A stretch of DNA of 64,000 nt from WTGA01 sp965214055 (GTDB lineage: Bacteria > Pseudomonadota > Gammaproteobacteria > Arenicellales > Poriferihabitantaceae). The notes beneath the pieces were generated by a model. The model was given only the letters and a program-made list of their open reading frames with translations, made no database searches and was not told the DNA's origin. The stretch spans positions 2,108,001 to 2,172,000 of the forward strand of contig OZ243931.1 of NCBI GenBank assembly GCA_965214055.1, read 5' to 3'. Of this stretch, positions 40,711-49,577 are shown in pieces; position 1 is the stretch's first letter, and each line of letters opens with the position of its first letter. The translations under genes and the position numbers were made by a program.

Positions 40711-41697
40711 CTACAATTCCAGGCTACGATGGTAGGCCTGCATTCGGGAGATGGCGGATTGTGCTGAATTGTCGCTTTCCGGCAATGCCGCACAATAGGA
40801 GGTTATCGCCGTGCGGGCCAGCGGTGTCCACTGGTGTATCCAGTCCCGGATAACGTTCTTGTTTTCTTCTTTTGCGTCGGTGCAGAATTTCACCAGTCCC
40901 GCACTCCACCGACGTGAGCGGTCACTGTCCCGGAGCTGGTTGTCAGCCAGCGAAGCCAATAGCGGGTCGCGGAACCTTCGGGCCGCTGACGACAGTTCCC
41001 TCAAGGTCTCATCGGCTGCGACTTTCGCGACCAGATTGATGGCCACAAAACTTTCACCCCAGTCGTAGGCCACCAGTGCCCTTTCCATTAATTCCCGCAA
41101 ACCCTGCCATGCCGGTTCGTTCTCCCAGAGGTCCCGTTCCCGGATACCGAACCCACGGTCAGGATGGGCCATCTGGAGTTCACGGGTGCGATAGACGACA
41201 TGCTGGAGCCAACGAAATTCATCGCCTTCCTGAAAACCGCCGCAAGCCGTTATGGTGCTTGCGGGTGCGATTTGCAACAGGTAGGCGGCCCCCATCTGGA
41301 GTGCCGTCTGCAGGTATCTCCTGGGGGTATATAACTTTTCCAGGGCGTCCAGCCATTCCGCAGACAAGTCATCGTCATGCCCGATCTGATTGTGCTCGTT
41401 CAGCAGGCCATCGATATATTCTTCCTGTCCGTCCTGGTCCCGGGTATATACCCGATATATCAGCGAGTCCGGGTCTCGGAATTCTTCCCAGTCGTCATGT
41501 TGCAATGGGCTGTCGAAGACATGCTTCTTGTACCATTCATTCATTGCCAGGTCCGGAGCAGGGGACAATTCATAGGCCTGTTCCCGATGCCGATTGCGGG
41601 TTTGCAGATTGGTTGTTACGATTTCGTATTCACTGGGGCGGCGCCTGTTTTTTGCCAGCTTGCTCCAGGTTTTCATTCCACTCAATTTTGCAGTCAT
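40711..41697 (-). CDS. Diiron monooxygenase hydroxylase beta subunit (TmoE-like)
   Basis: 328 residues, the size of toluene 4-monooxygenase TmoE. It starts MTAKLSGMKTWSKLAKNRRRPSEYEIVT and contains WEEFRDPDSLIYRVYTRDQDGQEEYID and TPRRYLQTALQMGAAYL, all typical of the beta subunit. It resembles the alpha subunit fold but carries no diiron ligands; it supports the alpha subunit in the hydroxylase. Fifth gene in the tmoA-B-C-D-E order. Confidence 0.85.
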   Translation of the reverse strand: MTAKLSGMKTWSKLAKNRRRPSEYEIVTTNLQTRNRHREQAYELSPAPDLAMNEWYKKHVFDSPLQHDDWEEFRDPDSLIYRVYTRDQDGQEEYIDGLLNEHNQIGHDDDLSAEWLDALEKLYTPRRYLQTALQMGAAYLLQIAPASTITACGGFQEGDEFRWLQHVVYRTRELQMAHPDRGFGIRERDLWENEPAWQGLRELMERALVAYDWGESFVAINLVAKVAADETLRELSSAARRFRDPLLASLADNQLRDSDRSRRWSAGLVKFCTDAKEENKNVIRDWIHQWTPLARTAITSYCAALPESDNSAQSAISRMQAYHRSLEL

Positions 41698-41753
41698 GAT
41701 CGTTGCCGTTATTTTGAGTTCATCTTCATTGCGACGGGATGGCCGTTGCCTCT

Positions 41754-42050
41754 TTAGTCTACAGAAGCCAGAAATCTCATCTTCTGTGAATCGACGCGAA
41801 TGAATCCTTCCAGGGCGGGCATGTTGGCTTCAATGTCACTGCGGGTGACATCTCTGCCGAGCATGTCAGAGACCGTATCGAACCGGATGACACACTCCCT
41901 TTGCACCTTGATTCTCACGTAGGAAGCGTGTTCTTCCATTTCAATCTTCCTTCCTGGATTGTCTTCGTAAACCGCTTCCATGATGGCATCTCCAATGTCC
42001 CCATTTTTTATGACGGGTCCCACGAATCGGTTGGATTGAGAATTGGCCAT
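41754..42050 (-). CDS. Diiron monooxygenase effector protein (TmoD-like)
   Basis: 98 residues: FVGPVIKNGDIGDAIMEAVYEDNPG, then EEHASYVRIKVQRECVIRFDTVSDMLGRD. This matches the cofactor-less regulatory component (TmoD/MmoB type) that docks on the hydroxylase and tunes oxygen activation. Fourth in the tmo order. Confidence 0.83.
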   Translation of the reverse strand: MANSQSNRFVGPVIKNGDIGDAIMEAVYEDNPGRKIEMEEHASYVRIKVQRECVIRFDTVSDMLGRDVTRSDIEANMPALEGFIRVDSQKMRFLASVD

Positions 42051-42077
42051 GATCTTGTCTCTGCTTTCTCTGTACTT

Positions 42078-42401
42078 TTATGGAGGGAAGGCGACCCAAA
42101 CCGCGCCCTCTTCTGTCTTGACCGGGTAACTGACCAGCGCGGTATCGGTAGGGTTGATTCCCTTACCCGTTATCGCATCGAATTGCCATAGATGTGCTCC
42201 GCATGTCAGCACACAGTCTTCCAGGTCTCCTTCAATCAATGAATGCCCCTGGTGCGGACAGGCCGGGTCATAGGCCCGGACTTCACCGTCGCTGGCATGG
42301 ACAATCAGAACGGCTTCGCTCCCTACCTCGAAGCACTCCATTTCTCCTTCCCAGATATCATCGAGTTCACAGACCTTCTGATATTCCAGTTTCGTGTTCA
42401 C
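42078..42401 (-). CDS. Rieske-type ferredoxin of the monooxygenase (TmoC-like)
   Basis: 107 residues with the [2Fe-2S] motifs CPH (C48, H50) and CGAH (C67, H70), spaced as in TmoC. It carries electrons to the hydroxylase; the flavin reductase that should feed it (TmoF) is not present in this window. ATGA overlap with the preceding TmoB-like gene. Confidence 0.88.
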   Translation of the reverse strand: MNTKLEYQKVCELDDIWEGEMECFEVGSEAVLIVHASDGEVRAYDPACPHQGHSLIEGDLEDCVLTCGAHLWQFDAITGKGINPTDTALVSYPVKTEEGAVWVAFPP

Positions 42402-42664
42402 CGCGATGCTTCCACATAGATCTGGAGGGCTTCCATTTGAATAAAATCGGCTTCCTGCACGGTCAGGCTGCCATCCAGCGGTTGTGTTGCGCCATGCACC
42501 CGGGCGCGCAACACCGTACCCGCCGGGAAGGGAGCGACCAGGACGCTCACAATTTGATCTACTGCCGTTTTGATGACCTCATCAATCGTACAGTTTTCGT
42601 CAACCACCACCACTTTGTACCCATAATCGCCCTGTACATTGACGGCGAGGGGAAAATCAGCCAT
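42398..42664 (-). CDS. Diiron monooxygenase gamma subunit (TmoB-like)
   Basis: 88 residues, starting MADFPLAVNVQGDYGYKVVVVDEN and ending in a ubiquitin-like fold pattern (DFIQMEALQIYVEA). Matches TmoB (84 residues) in length, start and place in the operon. Confidence 0.82.
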   Translation of the reverse strand: MADFPLAVNVQGDYGYKVVVVDENCTIDEVIKTAVDQIVSVLVAPFPAGTVLRARVHGATQPLDGSLTVQEADFIQMEALQIYVEASR

Positions 42665-42710
42665 AGGATTTGTTCTCTGCTGGTACGGAAGAATTCAGGA
42701 TGCAGTACGC

Positions 42711-44222
42711 CTAACCGACTGCCTGCTTCAAGCCATCCCCTGGAATATCGTCATATCCATCGATCCATTGGTAGTCATAGCCATCCACACCACGCTCGGC
42801 GGGGCTTTGTCCCATATACTCATAAAAGTCATCCGGTTCAGGCCCGATGGTTCCATCAAACACACGGTCAATGATGCTCTTGTGCCCTTTGTATCGTTCC
42901 GGTTCAAGTTCAAAGATCCATTTGCAGGGTTTCGAACAGAAATGGTACCGGCGCTTGCCGATGTCAACGTGATAGTTCACCGGCTGCCAGTTGTCACCAG
43001 CGGTTCCGGTGACTTCCAGTCCACACATGTTGCAGATAAGGGGAGGGGCGACTGGGACAGTTTTGTCGTAGTTTCCATGTCGAATATTTTCTGCAATGGT
43101 ATCCCAGCACTTTCCGTAGGTTTCATTCCATCCCGGATATTTCTCTTCCAGCCATGCTCTTTCGTCCGGGGAGGTCCCCGCAATGGGCCGCCACCACTCG
43201 GTGGCACGATAGACATACACTCCGATCTGGTTGGCATGGTGGAAGGTTGAGATGTCATGCTTGAGAATATCCCAGTACCAGGGCAGGTCCAGACCAAGCG
43301 CTTCCACGGTTCGGCCAAACTGGCCAATGACCCATTCTTCCATAAAATCCTTCAGCGAACTCTCACGATGCTCCAGTGGCGTATAGTAATCCATGCCGAT
43401 ACCACTCAATGCAGAAAATTGTTTCCACATGCGCCAAAAGGCAATTTCAACCATCTGCTGCGCTTCTTTCTTTTTCCCGTTCTCTACCATGATACGCACC
43501 ATGGGCTCGCCGATTTGGGCATGGCGTGCTTCGTCGGTCTGAATACTTTGCAACATGGTTGCAAACGTGTGGTCGCCACATTTGGCGGCATCCGCAGAGA
43601 GTGCAACGAACTGCAGGTTGGTAAAAGCCTGCTCCAGGCCCATGTTCAGCATGATGGCCGCACTGGTCGCATCCCGGGTGTGGGCAATATCATCCAGCGC
43701 ATGTCGCAGACTGATAATGATCCAGTTTTCGGTTTTCGATGATTTGTGACACCAGTCAAATACCGCATCGTGTTTCAGGAATTCATACGCAAAATAAATC
43801 TGTATCTGGCCGTGTCGAATTTCATCCAGCGTTCCGAACGTTGCCATATTGCGCATACCGGGGCTGCGGGAAAATCGCGTCATTCGGGCAAAGGCCGAAG
43901 CGGAGTGGAATTCCGCCCAGCAGACTGCGCTGAAATGGAGGGCCAGCAGGGCTTTCCAATGAGGGGACGCTTTTCTGAAAAAGTCGGAGCGCGCCAACGC
44001 GGCCTTGACCGAATAAGCCCCGATATCCTTGTCCCGCTGAGACTTGACATAGTCCCGGTACGTGACCTTGTAGGGTTCATCAAAGGATTCCCATTTTTCG
44101 ACGGGGATGCCAAAGTCATTGGACATGGGAGCAGGATAGAGTTCGTCTTCCGAGACATAACGTGGAGTCCAGTTGGTTTCACGTGCCAGGTCGTACCATT
44201 CTTCCATCTGTAATAGGGCCAT
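42711..44222 (-). CDS. Diiron monooxygenase hydroxylase alpha subunit (TmoA-like)
   Basis: 503 residues. All six diiron ligands fall at the same positions as in T4MO TmoA: E104 (WAEFH), E134 and H137 (DEIRH), E197 (GLEQAF), E231 and H234 (DEARH); T201 is also kept. The N-terminus WYDLARETNWTPRYVSEDELYP is typical. Towards the C-terminus a YHS/TRASH-like segment keeps four cysteines (C397, C400, C429, C433), a site that is degenerate in TmoA as I recall it. It hydroxylates an aromatic, alkene or heterocycle; the substrate here is unknown. First gene of the operon. Confidence 0.9.
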   Translation of the reverse strand: MALLQMEEWYDLARETNWTPRYVSEDELYPAPMSNDFGIPVEKWESFDEPYKVTYRDYVKSQRDKDIGAYSVKAALARSDFFRKASPHWKALLALHFSAVCWAEFHSASAFARMTRFSRSPGMRNMATFGTLDEIRHGQIQIYFAYEFLKHDAVFDWCHKSSKTENWIIISLRHALDDIAHTRDATSAAIMLNMGLEQAFTNLQFVALSADAAKCGDHTFATMLQSIQTDEARHAQIGEPMVRIMVENGKKKEAQQMVEIAFWRMWKQFSALSGIGMDYYTPLEHRESSLKDFMEEWVIGQFGRTVEALGLDLPWYWDILKHDISTFHHANQIGVYVYRATEWWRPIAGTSPDERAWLEEKYPGWNETYGKCWDTIAENIRHGNYDKTVPVAPPLICNMCGLEVTGTAGDNWQPVNYHVDIGKRRYHFCSKPCKWIFELEPERYKGHKSIIDRVFDGTIGPEPDDFYEYMGQSPAERGVDGYDYQWIDGYDDIPGDGLKQAVG

Positions 44223-44799
44223 GTGGTTTACCTCATTGTCTGTGCAGGGCTAAAGAGCAGGCACGGGTGCCCCCGGATTTGTCTGCTCCCATTTGTGATT
44301 TTCTCGGATAACACTCCACCATGCGCAAAAGTCTAATTGATAATTCGAATCCCGTCAATATTTTCCATAAAACAGTCAAAATAGCAAAAAAAACCTATAT
44401 ATTTTAGTTTTTTCATTAAAAATATGGAAAAACTTGATGTAATTCGAATTTATTGCTATGTTAAACCGAGAGCAGAGGATCGAAGTGAGGTTGCAAATCG
44501 CCGTTATTTTCCGGGATTCTGCGTTGGGTCACTGTGGGTTCGATGACGCTTTCTCGTAGATCGTAGTAATAATCTGCAATATTAACGTATTCCGTATTAA
44601 TAATTAGATTTCATTCATGGTATATTAGGTATTGTTTTGGAAGAGTATGCAATTCGTAATCTCAAAATACAGATTGTTTTCCGGGGGCTGAGTACGTCAA
44701 TTGAAACCGAACCAGAGAACTCCTGCATCGGGAACCGGTGAATCGGGTCTTCATGATTCAATCACTGCAGACCAGACACCATTAATGGGGGGTCGGCAA
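44223..44799. promoter_or_regulatory. Divergent regulatory region, monooxygenase operon / Lrp gene 2
   Basis: 577 bp, very A+T-rich in the middle. AATTCGAAT-type sequences occur at about 44341 and 44440 and a TTCGTAA half-site at 44653. These resemble the Lrp operator at 34492, so joint control of both loci is possible. Confidence 0.42.
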
Positions 44800-45372
44800 A
44801 TGCGGTTCGCAAAAGTTCAGGATGACGCGGTCACCTATTCTTCCAATACCCATATAGAGGGGTTGAGTCTGGAGATCGTTTCCATGCTGCAGGAAGATGG
44901 TCGGGCTGCTTTTTCCTCCATTGCACAGAAGCTGGGGATATCCGAGGCCACGGTCCGGTCCAGGGTCGCGCGCATGAGAGACGCCAATCTCATCCATTTT
45001 ATAACGGTCGTCAACCCGCTGGCGCTTGGTTATACCGCCTGGGCGATGCTCGGAATCAAGGTGGCTCAAGGGGTCAGCGCCGACGAGGTGGCCGGGTATT
45101 TTCGAGATTGCCACGAGGTGGTGTATGCCATGCGTGTGGCGGCAAGGTTTGATCTGCTGGCGGAAGTGGTCTGCCAGACCCCCGAAGAGCTGCGGGATTT
45201 TCTGGACAAACACTGTTATGGTTCGCAGATGATCAGTTCGGTAGAACCCATGGTTGGACTGGGTCTGTACAAAAGCCTCTTCAAGTGGGAAAAGCCCTTG
45301 ATTGCGGGCAATGGAGATCATGGTGGAAAAGCAAAAAATGGGCGCAGAGAGAAAAAGTCTGCCTCCCGGTGA
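44800..45372 (+). CDS. Lrp/AsnC-family regulator (2)
   Basis: 190 residues from the ATG at 44800, which follows a GGGGGGTCGG purine tract; a TTG at 44701 would add 33 residues. The HTH reads LEIVSMLQEDGRAAFSSIAQKLGISEATVRSRVARM, followed by a ligand domain (AWAMLGIKVAQGVS, VVYAMRVAARFDLLAEVVC). Paralogue of the regulator at 33908. It is placed between the divergent monooxygenase operon and the transporter-urease operon, so it could control both. Confidence 0.87.
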   Translation: MRFAKVQDDAVTYSSNTHIEGLSLEIVSMLQEDGRAAFSSIAQKLGISEATVRSRVARMRDANLIHFITVVNPLALGYTAWAMLGIKVAQGVSADEVAGYFRDCHEVVYAMRVAARFDLLAEVVCQTPEELRDFLDKHCYGSQMISSVEPMVGLGLYKSLFKWEKPLIAGNGDHGGKAKNGRREKKSASR

Positions 45373-45462
45373 CGAGGAACGGCATCGCCTGTTCTTTGTC
45401 AGCCAATCTAAGGAATTGGGCAGAACGCGCCTTGACAGGCAGTGCACTGAAGATAAGACACG

Positions 45463-46353
45463 ATGACTGAGAACCAATCAGACAATATTTCGCATCCTGA
45501 ACCGGCTTCCTCAGGTGCGAGTGGAACGCTGGAAAAAGCACCGCTTTACAAGCCGCCAAAAGAACGATTCCTAGAGGTTCGCGGGTCGGTAGGAAGAAAT
45601 GAGAGTTTAATTCTCGGTTTGTTGGGGGTGGTCGCGTTTTTTGGAATCTGGGAAATTTGCCACTATCTGACCCCTGAATCCCAACAGAAATTCCTGCCGA
45701 GTGTTGAACAGGTTGTCGGAAAAATTTATGGATTAATTCGGGACAAGGGTTATTTTGCAGATATTGGCAAAAGCGTCTACCGGATTTACCTCAGTTTCAC
45801 GGTGGCCTGCCTGATTGCGGTTCCCCTGGGTTTGTTGATGGGCTGCTTCATCAAGCTGCGTGCACTCATCAACCCGACAGTCGGGGGACTTCGTTATCTT
45901 CCCGCTGCTTCATTTGTGCCCCTGTTGCTGGTTTACTTCGGCCCCACGGATTTCGCCAAGATGGCACTGCTTTTTCTGGGGTGTGTGTTCTTTTTGATCG
46001 CTCTGATCCTGGACAACGTGCTGTCAGTACCCAAGGAATTGATCGAGTCCGCACAGACAATGGGCGCAAGTCGAAGGCATATTGTTCTTAAAGTCGCATT
46101 TCCGGCAGCCGCTCCCCAGATCCTGGATTCCATGCGCAATATGATTGCCGTGTCGTGGACATATCTGGTGATCGCCGAGATTGTGGCAGCCACCGACGGG
46201 ATCGGTGCGGTAATGATGCGGGCGGCACGATTTCTGCATGTGGATATCATTATGGGGGGAATTCTTACCATTGGCATTCTTGGTGTGCTGACCGACATTT
46301 CATTCAGGCTGGCAGCGCGATTCCTGTTTCCCCATCAATATGCCCGACATTAG
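45463..46353 (+). CDS. NitT/TauT-type ABC transporter permease
   Basis: 296 residues: a cytoplasmic N-terminus of about 50 residues, then six membrane segments. The EAA loop is ELIESAQTMGASRRHIVLKV followed by AFPAAAPQIL. LRYLPAASFVPLLLVYFG is the usual SsuC/TauC pattern. It pairs with the next two genes. Likely ligand: guanidine, urea or a related cation, judged only from the neighbours. Confidence 0.9.
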   Translation: MTENQSDNISHPEPASSGASGTLEKAPLYKPPKERFLEVRGSVGRNESLILGLLGVVAFFGIWEICHYLTPESQQKFLPSVEQVVGKIYGLIRDKGYFADIGKSVYRIYLSFTVACLIAVPLGLLMGCFIKLRALINPTVGGLRYLPAASFVPLLLVYFGPTDFAKMALLFLGCVFFLIALILDNVLSVPKELIESAQTMGASRRHIVLKVAFPAAAPQILDSMRNMIAVSWTYLVIAEIVAATDGIGAVMMRAARFLHVDIIMGGILTIGILGVLTDISFRLAARFLFPHQYARH

Positions 46354-46364
46354 GAACAATCGAT

Positions 46365-47210
46365 TTGATTTCTCCAAAAAAAGACCAGCTTTCCCGGAAT
46401 ACCGCTCTGGAACAGGGGCGAGTGGCGGGTGAGCCACCGACCCGGGCAAACCGCGTTTCCAAGGAATATGTAGGCGGTAAAATTATCGCGTTGGATGACG
46501 TGTCGCTGGACATACAGGAAAATATGGTCACGGCACTGATTGGACCATCCGGTTGTGGTAAAACCACGTTGTTGCGGCTGATTTCGGGCCTCGAATATCC
46601 AACCAGAGGGAGCATACAGGTTTATGGCCAGCCCATTCTTGGGCCGGGTCCAGAGCGAGGCATGGTGTTTCAGGCCTATACGTCATTTCCCTGGCTCAAT
46701 GTGATCAAGAATGTCGAACATGGGATGGAAATCCAGGGTGTGCCCAAGGAGGAAAGAAGGAAGCGGGCGGAAAAGTTCCTGAAGCTGGTCCATCTGGATG
46801 AATTTGCGAATTCGTATCCGGTGCAATTGTCAGGGGGAATGAAACAGCGGGTTGCCATTGCCCGGGCCCTTGCGCAAAACCCTGAACTGCTGCTGCTCGA
46901 TGAGCCCTTTGGTGCCCTGGATGCCCAGGTCACATGGGAAATGGAAGAAATGATCATCGAAATCATAGAAAGCGAGAATAAAACCGTCATTCTCGTTACC
47001 CATGATATTCAAGAAGCGATCTACCTTGCGGACCGCATTTTGTTTTTTACCCGACAGCCGGGAAAGATCAAGGCAGATATACCAATGGAATTCAAGGGTG
47101 GAAAAAGATTCCCAAGGAAAGAGGATTTGCTTTCAGCACCAGGATATGTGGATATGGAAAAGCGTCTCTACCAGATGATGCGGGAGGAGATACAGGGGCG
47201 CGTAAGTTAA
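46365..47210 (+). CDS. NitT/TauT-type ABC transporter ATPase
   Basis: 281 residues from a TTG at 46365 with AGGAA before it; the frame is open upstream within the permease gene but no better start exists. Walker A GPSGCGKTT, signature LSGGMKQRVAIARAL, Walker B LLLLDEPFGALDAQV and VTHDIQEAIYLAD are intact. The start lies 11 bp after the permease stop. Confidence 0.88.
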   Translation: MISPKKDQLSRNTALEQGRVAGEPPTRANRVSKEYVGGKIIALDDVSLDIQENMVTALIGPSGCGKTTLLRLISGLEYPTRGSIQVYGQPILGPGPERGMVFQAYTSFPWLNVIKNVEHGMEIQGVPKEERRKRAEKFLKLVHLDEFANSYPVQLSGGMKQRVAIARALAQNPELLLLDEPFGALDAQVTWEMEEMIIEIIESENKTVILVTHDIQEAIYLADRILFFTRQPGKIKADIPMEFKGGKRFPRKEDLLSAPGYVDMEKRLYQMMREEIQGRVS

Positions 47211-47252
47211 CGGTCCCTCCCCACTACTATTTAACTATACCGGAGATAAAAA

Positions 47253-48347
47253 ATGACTATACAAAACCGAAACGCCGGGAGGCAATCGATATGGTGCCAA
47301 ATGCGGTTGTTTTTTGCGACCAGCCTGCTGGGAGCATTTCTGTTGGCTCCATACGCAAATGCCGCGGAGACGGTACGTATCGGACATTTCAGCTGGCCGG
47401 GGTATGGATTTCATTATGTCGCCGAGGCAAATAATCTGACAGATTTGAAATTTGAAAACACCATCATAGAAGACCCCGTGCAGTTGTTTAGTCTGCTGTC
47501 GACAAACCAGCTGGATGTGGTGTTCAGTACCATTGAGTTTGGTCCCATCGCCGCTGCGGAAAATATGGGATTCAAGCTGGTGAACCTGTCCAACCTTGCC
47601 CATGGGTCCGACATGATTATCGTGCATCCTGATATCAAGGAACCCGCGGACCTGAAGGGAAAGCAGGTCGCAATACTCGAAGGAGGGTTGTCCCACATCA
47701 TGATGGGTATCTGGCTTGAACAAAATGGCGTCAGTTATGAGGATGTCCAGATGGTGAACCTGATTGCAGGGGATGCGGCCGCTGCAATGGTCAGTGGGCA
47801 GGTGGCCGCTGCGGAACTTTGGTCTCCATTTAACCACCAGGTTCTGCAGGACCTGGAAGGGTCGAGGATGGTGGCGTATTCTTTTGATGATTACTGGCTG
47901 GGCACCGCACTGATTGCCGATGCGATTTACATGTCCGCTGATTTCCTGGAGAATAATCGGGCCACTGCGGTCAAGGCCCTGCAGGCCATTTACGCCGGTG
48001 TGGAACACTGGAGAAGCAATTCAGAGGAGTCCAATCAGATCATTGCCGATGCCGTGGGATTTTCTGTGGAAGACGTCTCGGCCATTCTTGGAAACGGTTC
48101 GCTGACACGGGATGCCGCCAACAATGATCCGGCAGACGGTGAACTGTACATATACAGCCTGGAAGACACGGCGCGTTTCTGTGGTGTTGCCGACGGTGAT
48201 CCGCCTTTTGGCCAGAAAAACGGCCAGCTCAAGGAACACTGGGAACTGACGAATGACTGGTGGATCAAGTTTGGGTTTATCACCAGCCGGGGGGACTACG
48301 CTAAAGGCACCGATTGTGCGTTGGTGGGAGAAGCCCTGGGAGGCTGA
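47253..48347 (+). CDS. NitT/TauT-type ABC transporter substrate-binding protein (2)
   Basis: 364 residues with a signal peptide (cleavage near ANAAE, residue ~38). VRIGHFSWPGYGFHYVAEANNL, FSLLSTNQLDVVFST, DLKGKQVAILEG and LWSPFNHQVLQDLEG follow the family. It resembles the binding protein at 31258 in its C-terminal extension with a Cys-containing, Trp-rich ending (LTNDWWIKFGF). Third gene of the transporter, 68 bp before ureE. Confidence 0.87.
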   Translation: MTIQNRNAGRQSIWCQMRLFFATSLLGAFLLAPYANAAETVRIGHFSWPGYGFHYVAEANNLTDLKFENTIIEDPVQLFSLLSTNQLDVVFSTIEFGPIAAAENMGFKLVNLSNLAHGSDMIIVHPDIKEPADLKGKQVAILEGGLSHIMMGIWLEQNGVSYEDVQMVNLIAGDAAAAMVSGQVAAAELWSPFNHQVLQDLEGSRMVAYSFDDYWLGTALIADAIYMSADFLENNRATAVKALQAIYAGVEHWRSNSEESNQIIADAVGFSVEDVSAILGNGSLTRDAANNDPADGELYIYSLEDTARFCGVADGDPPFGQKNGQLKEHWELTNDWWIKFGFITSRGDYAKGTDCALVGEALGG

Positions 48348-48415
48348 TCTTTTCCTTGTCATGTAAAGGGAGTGTGGCCCTGTGGCGCCATACTCCCGTT
48401 TATTTTTAGTGCGCC

Positions 48416-48865
48416 ATGCCGGAAACGCTAACCCGTGTCCTCGGCTATGCGAGCGATGAGGACAAGGCCGAACAGCTGCATCATTTGCAACATCACTCAG
48501 CAGTTGACTATATCGTCCTGCAACGCGAGGATACGCTGAGGCACCGCTTGCGGGCCCACTCGCAAACCAACCGGGAATACCTGATTGCACTTCCGAGAAC
48601 CCAGCACCTGTCGGATGGTGCGGTGCTGGTGCTGGAAAGCCACCGGGCCGTGGTGGTCAAGATGGCGGAAGAGCACTGGTTGCGATTGCTGCCCGGGTCC
48701 CTGGGGGACGCGGTGGAACTGGGTTACTTTGCGGGCAATCTTCACTGGAGGGTCAGATTCCACGGGGACGAGTTGCATGTCGCTCTGGAAGGGCCTGAGT
48801 CCAGCTATCTGAATCGCCTGCGACCATTTCTGGATGCAAAGCGGATCCAACGCCTCAACGGATGA
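48416..48865 (+). CDS. ureE: Urease accessory protein UreE (nickel metallochaperone)
   Basis: 149 residues. The C-terminal domain (LGYFAGNLHWRVRFHGDELHVALEG) is the UreE metal-binding fold with the conserved GN.H motif. The usual His-rich tail is missing and the protein ends RIQRLNG. Nickel storage may be left to the His-rich HypB and GdmH at this locus. ATGA overlap with ureF. Confidence 0.85.
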   Translation: MPETLTRVLGYASDEDKAEQLHHLQHHSAVDYIVLQREDTLRHRLRAHSQTNREYLIALPRTQHLSDGAVLVLESHRAVVVKMAEEHWLRLLPGSLGDAVELGYFAGNLHWRVRFHGDELHVALEGPESSYLNRLRPFLDAKRIQRLNG

Positions 48866-49545
48866 TGGCCGACCCGCAATCCATGTTGTCCGTACTGCAG
48901 CATGCAGACAGTTTTTTCCCAAGTGGTACCACGGCCACTTCCTTTGGATTGGAAGCTCTGGTCCAGGACCAGCTGGTGAATACCCAGAGTGAAGTGGAAG
49001 CCTTTATCCAGGCACAGCTGTGTTTCCGATGGGCCCGTTTCGATCGACCTGTTTTGATTGCGGCAAGCCAGGTGGCCAATGACCTGGACCGCCTGGCCCA
49101 GGTTGATTTTCTGGTGGATGCCCAGTCCCTGTGTGAGGAAGCCCGCACGGCCTCCTGCCGGACCGGGAAAGCCCTGCTGGGGGTTCATGTCAAGTTGAAA
49201 ACGAGGGGTGTCCGGGGGTACCAGCAGAGGGTCAATGATTCCAGGGCGGTGGGGCATCATGGCGTTGTCCAGGGGTTGGCCTGGACACAATCCGGGCTGA
49301 CGGCTTCTTCCATTGAAATGATGTCGGCGCACATGTTTTGTGTGGGGCTGGCAGGGGCTGCACTGCGTCTGGGCCTCATTGGGCATATCGGTGCGCAAAC
49401 CATCCTCACCAATGTCCGGCGTGTTGCAGCCGGTATTCTGTCGAGACCGTCCGGGGACCTGGATTCGCTTTCGGCCTTCGTTCCCCAGCAGGAAATCGCG
49501 ATGATGCGGCATGAGACCATGTCCCATCGACTGTTCATTAATTGA
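48862..49545 (+). CDS. ureF: Urease accessory protein UreF
   Basis: 227 residues, helical. LLSVLQHADSFFPSGTTATSFGLEALVQ is the UreF signature start (usual ..DSAFPVGAFSFS...GLE), and the C-terminus has VPQQEIAMMRHETMSHRLFIN. It acts with UreD and UreG to deliver nickel to the urease apoprotein. No separate ureH. Confidence 0.9.
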   Translation: MMADPQSMLSVLQHADSFFPSGTTATSFGLEALVQDQLVNTQSEVEAFIQAQLCFRWARFDRPVLIAASQVANDLDRLAQVDFLVDAQSLCEEARTASCRTGKALLGVHVKLKTRGVRGYQQRVNDSRAVGHHGVVQGLAWTQSGLTASSIEMMSAHMFCVGLAGAALRLGLIGHIGAQTILTNVRRVAAGILSRPSGDLDSLSAFVPQQEIAMMRHETMSHRLFIN

Positions 49546-49577
49546 CCTGGCATCACACTTGCCAAAGGAGGTATGAC

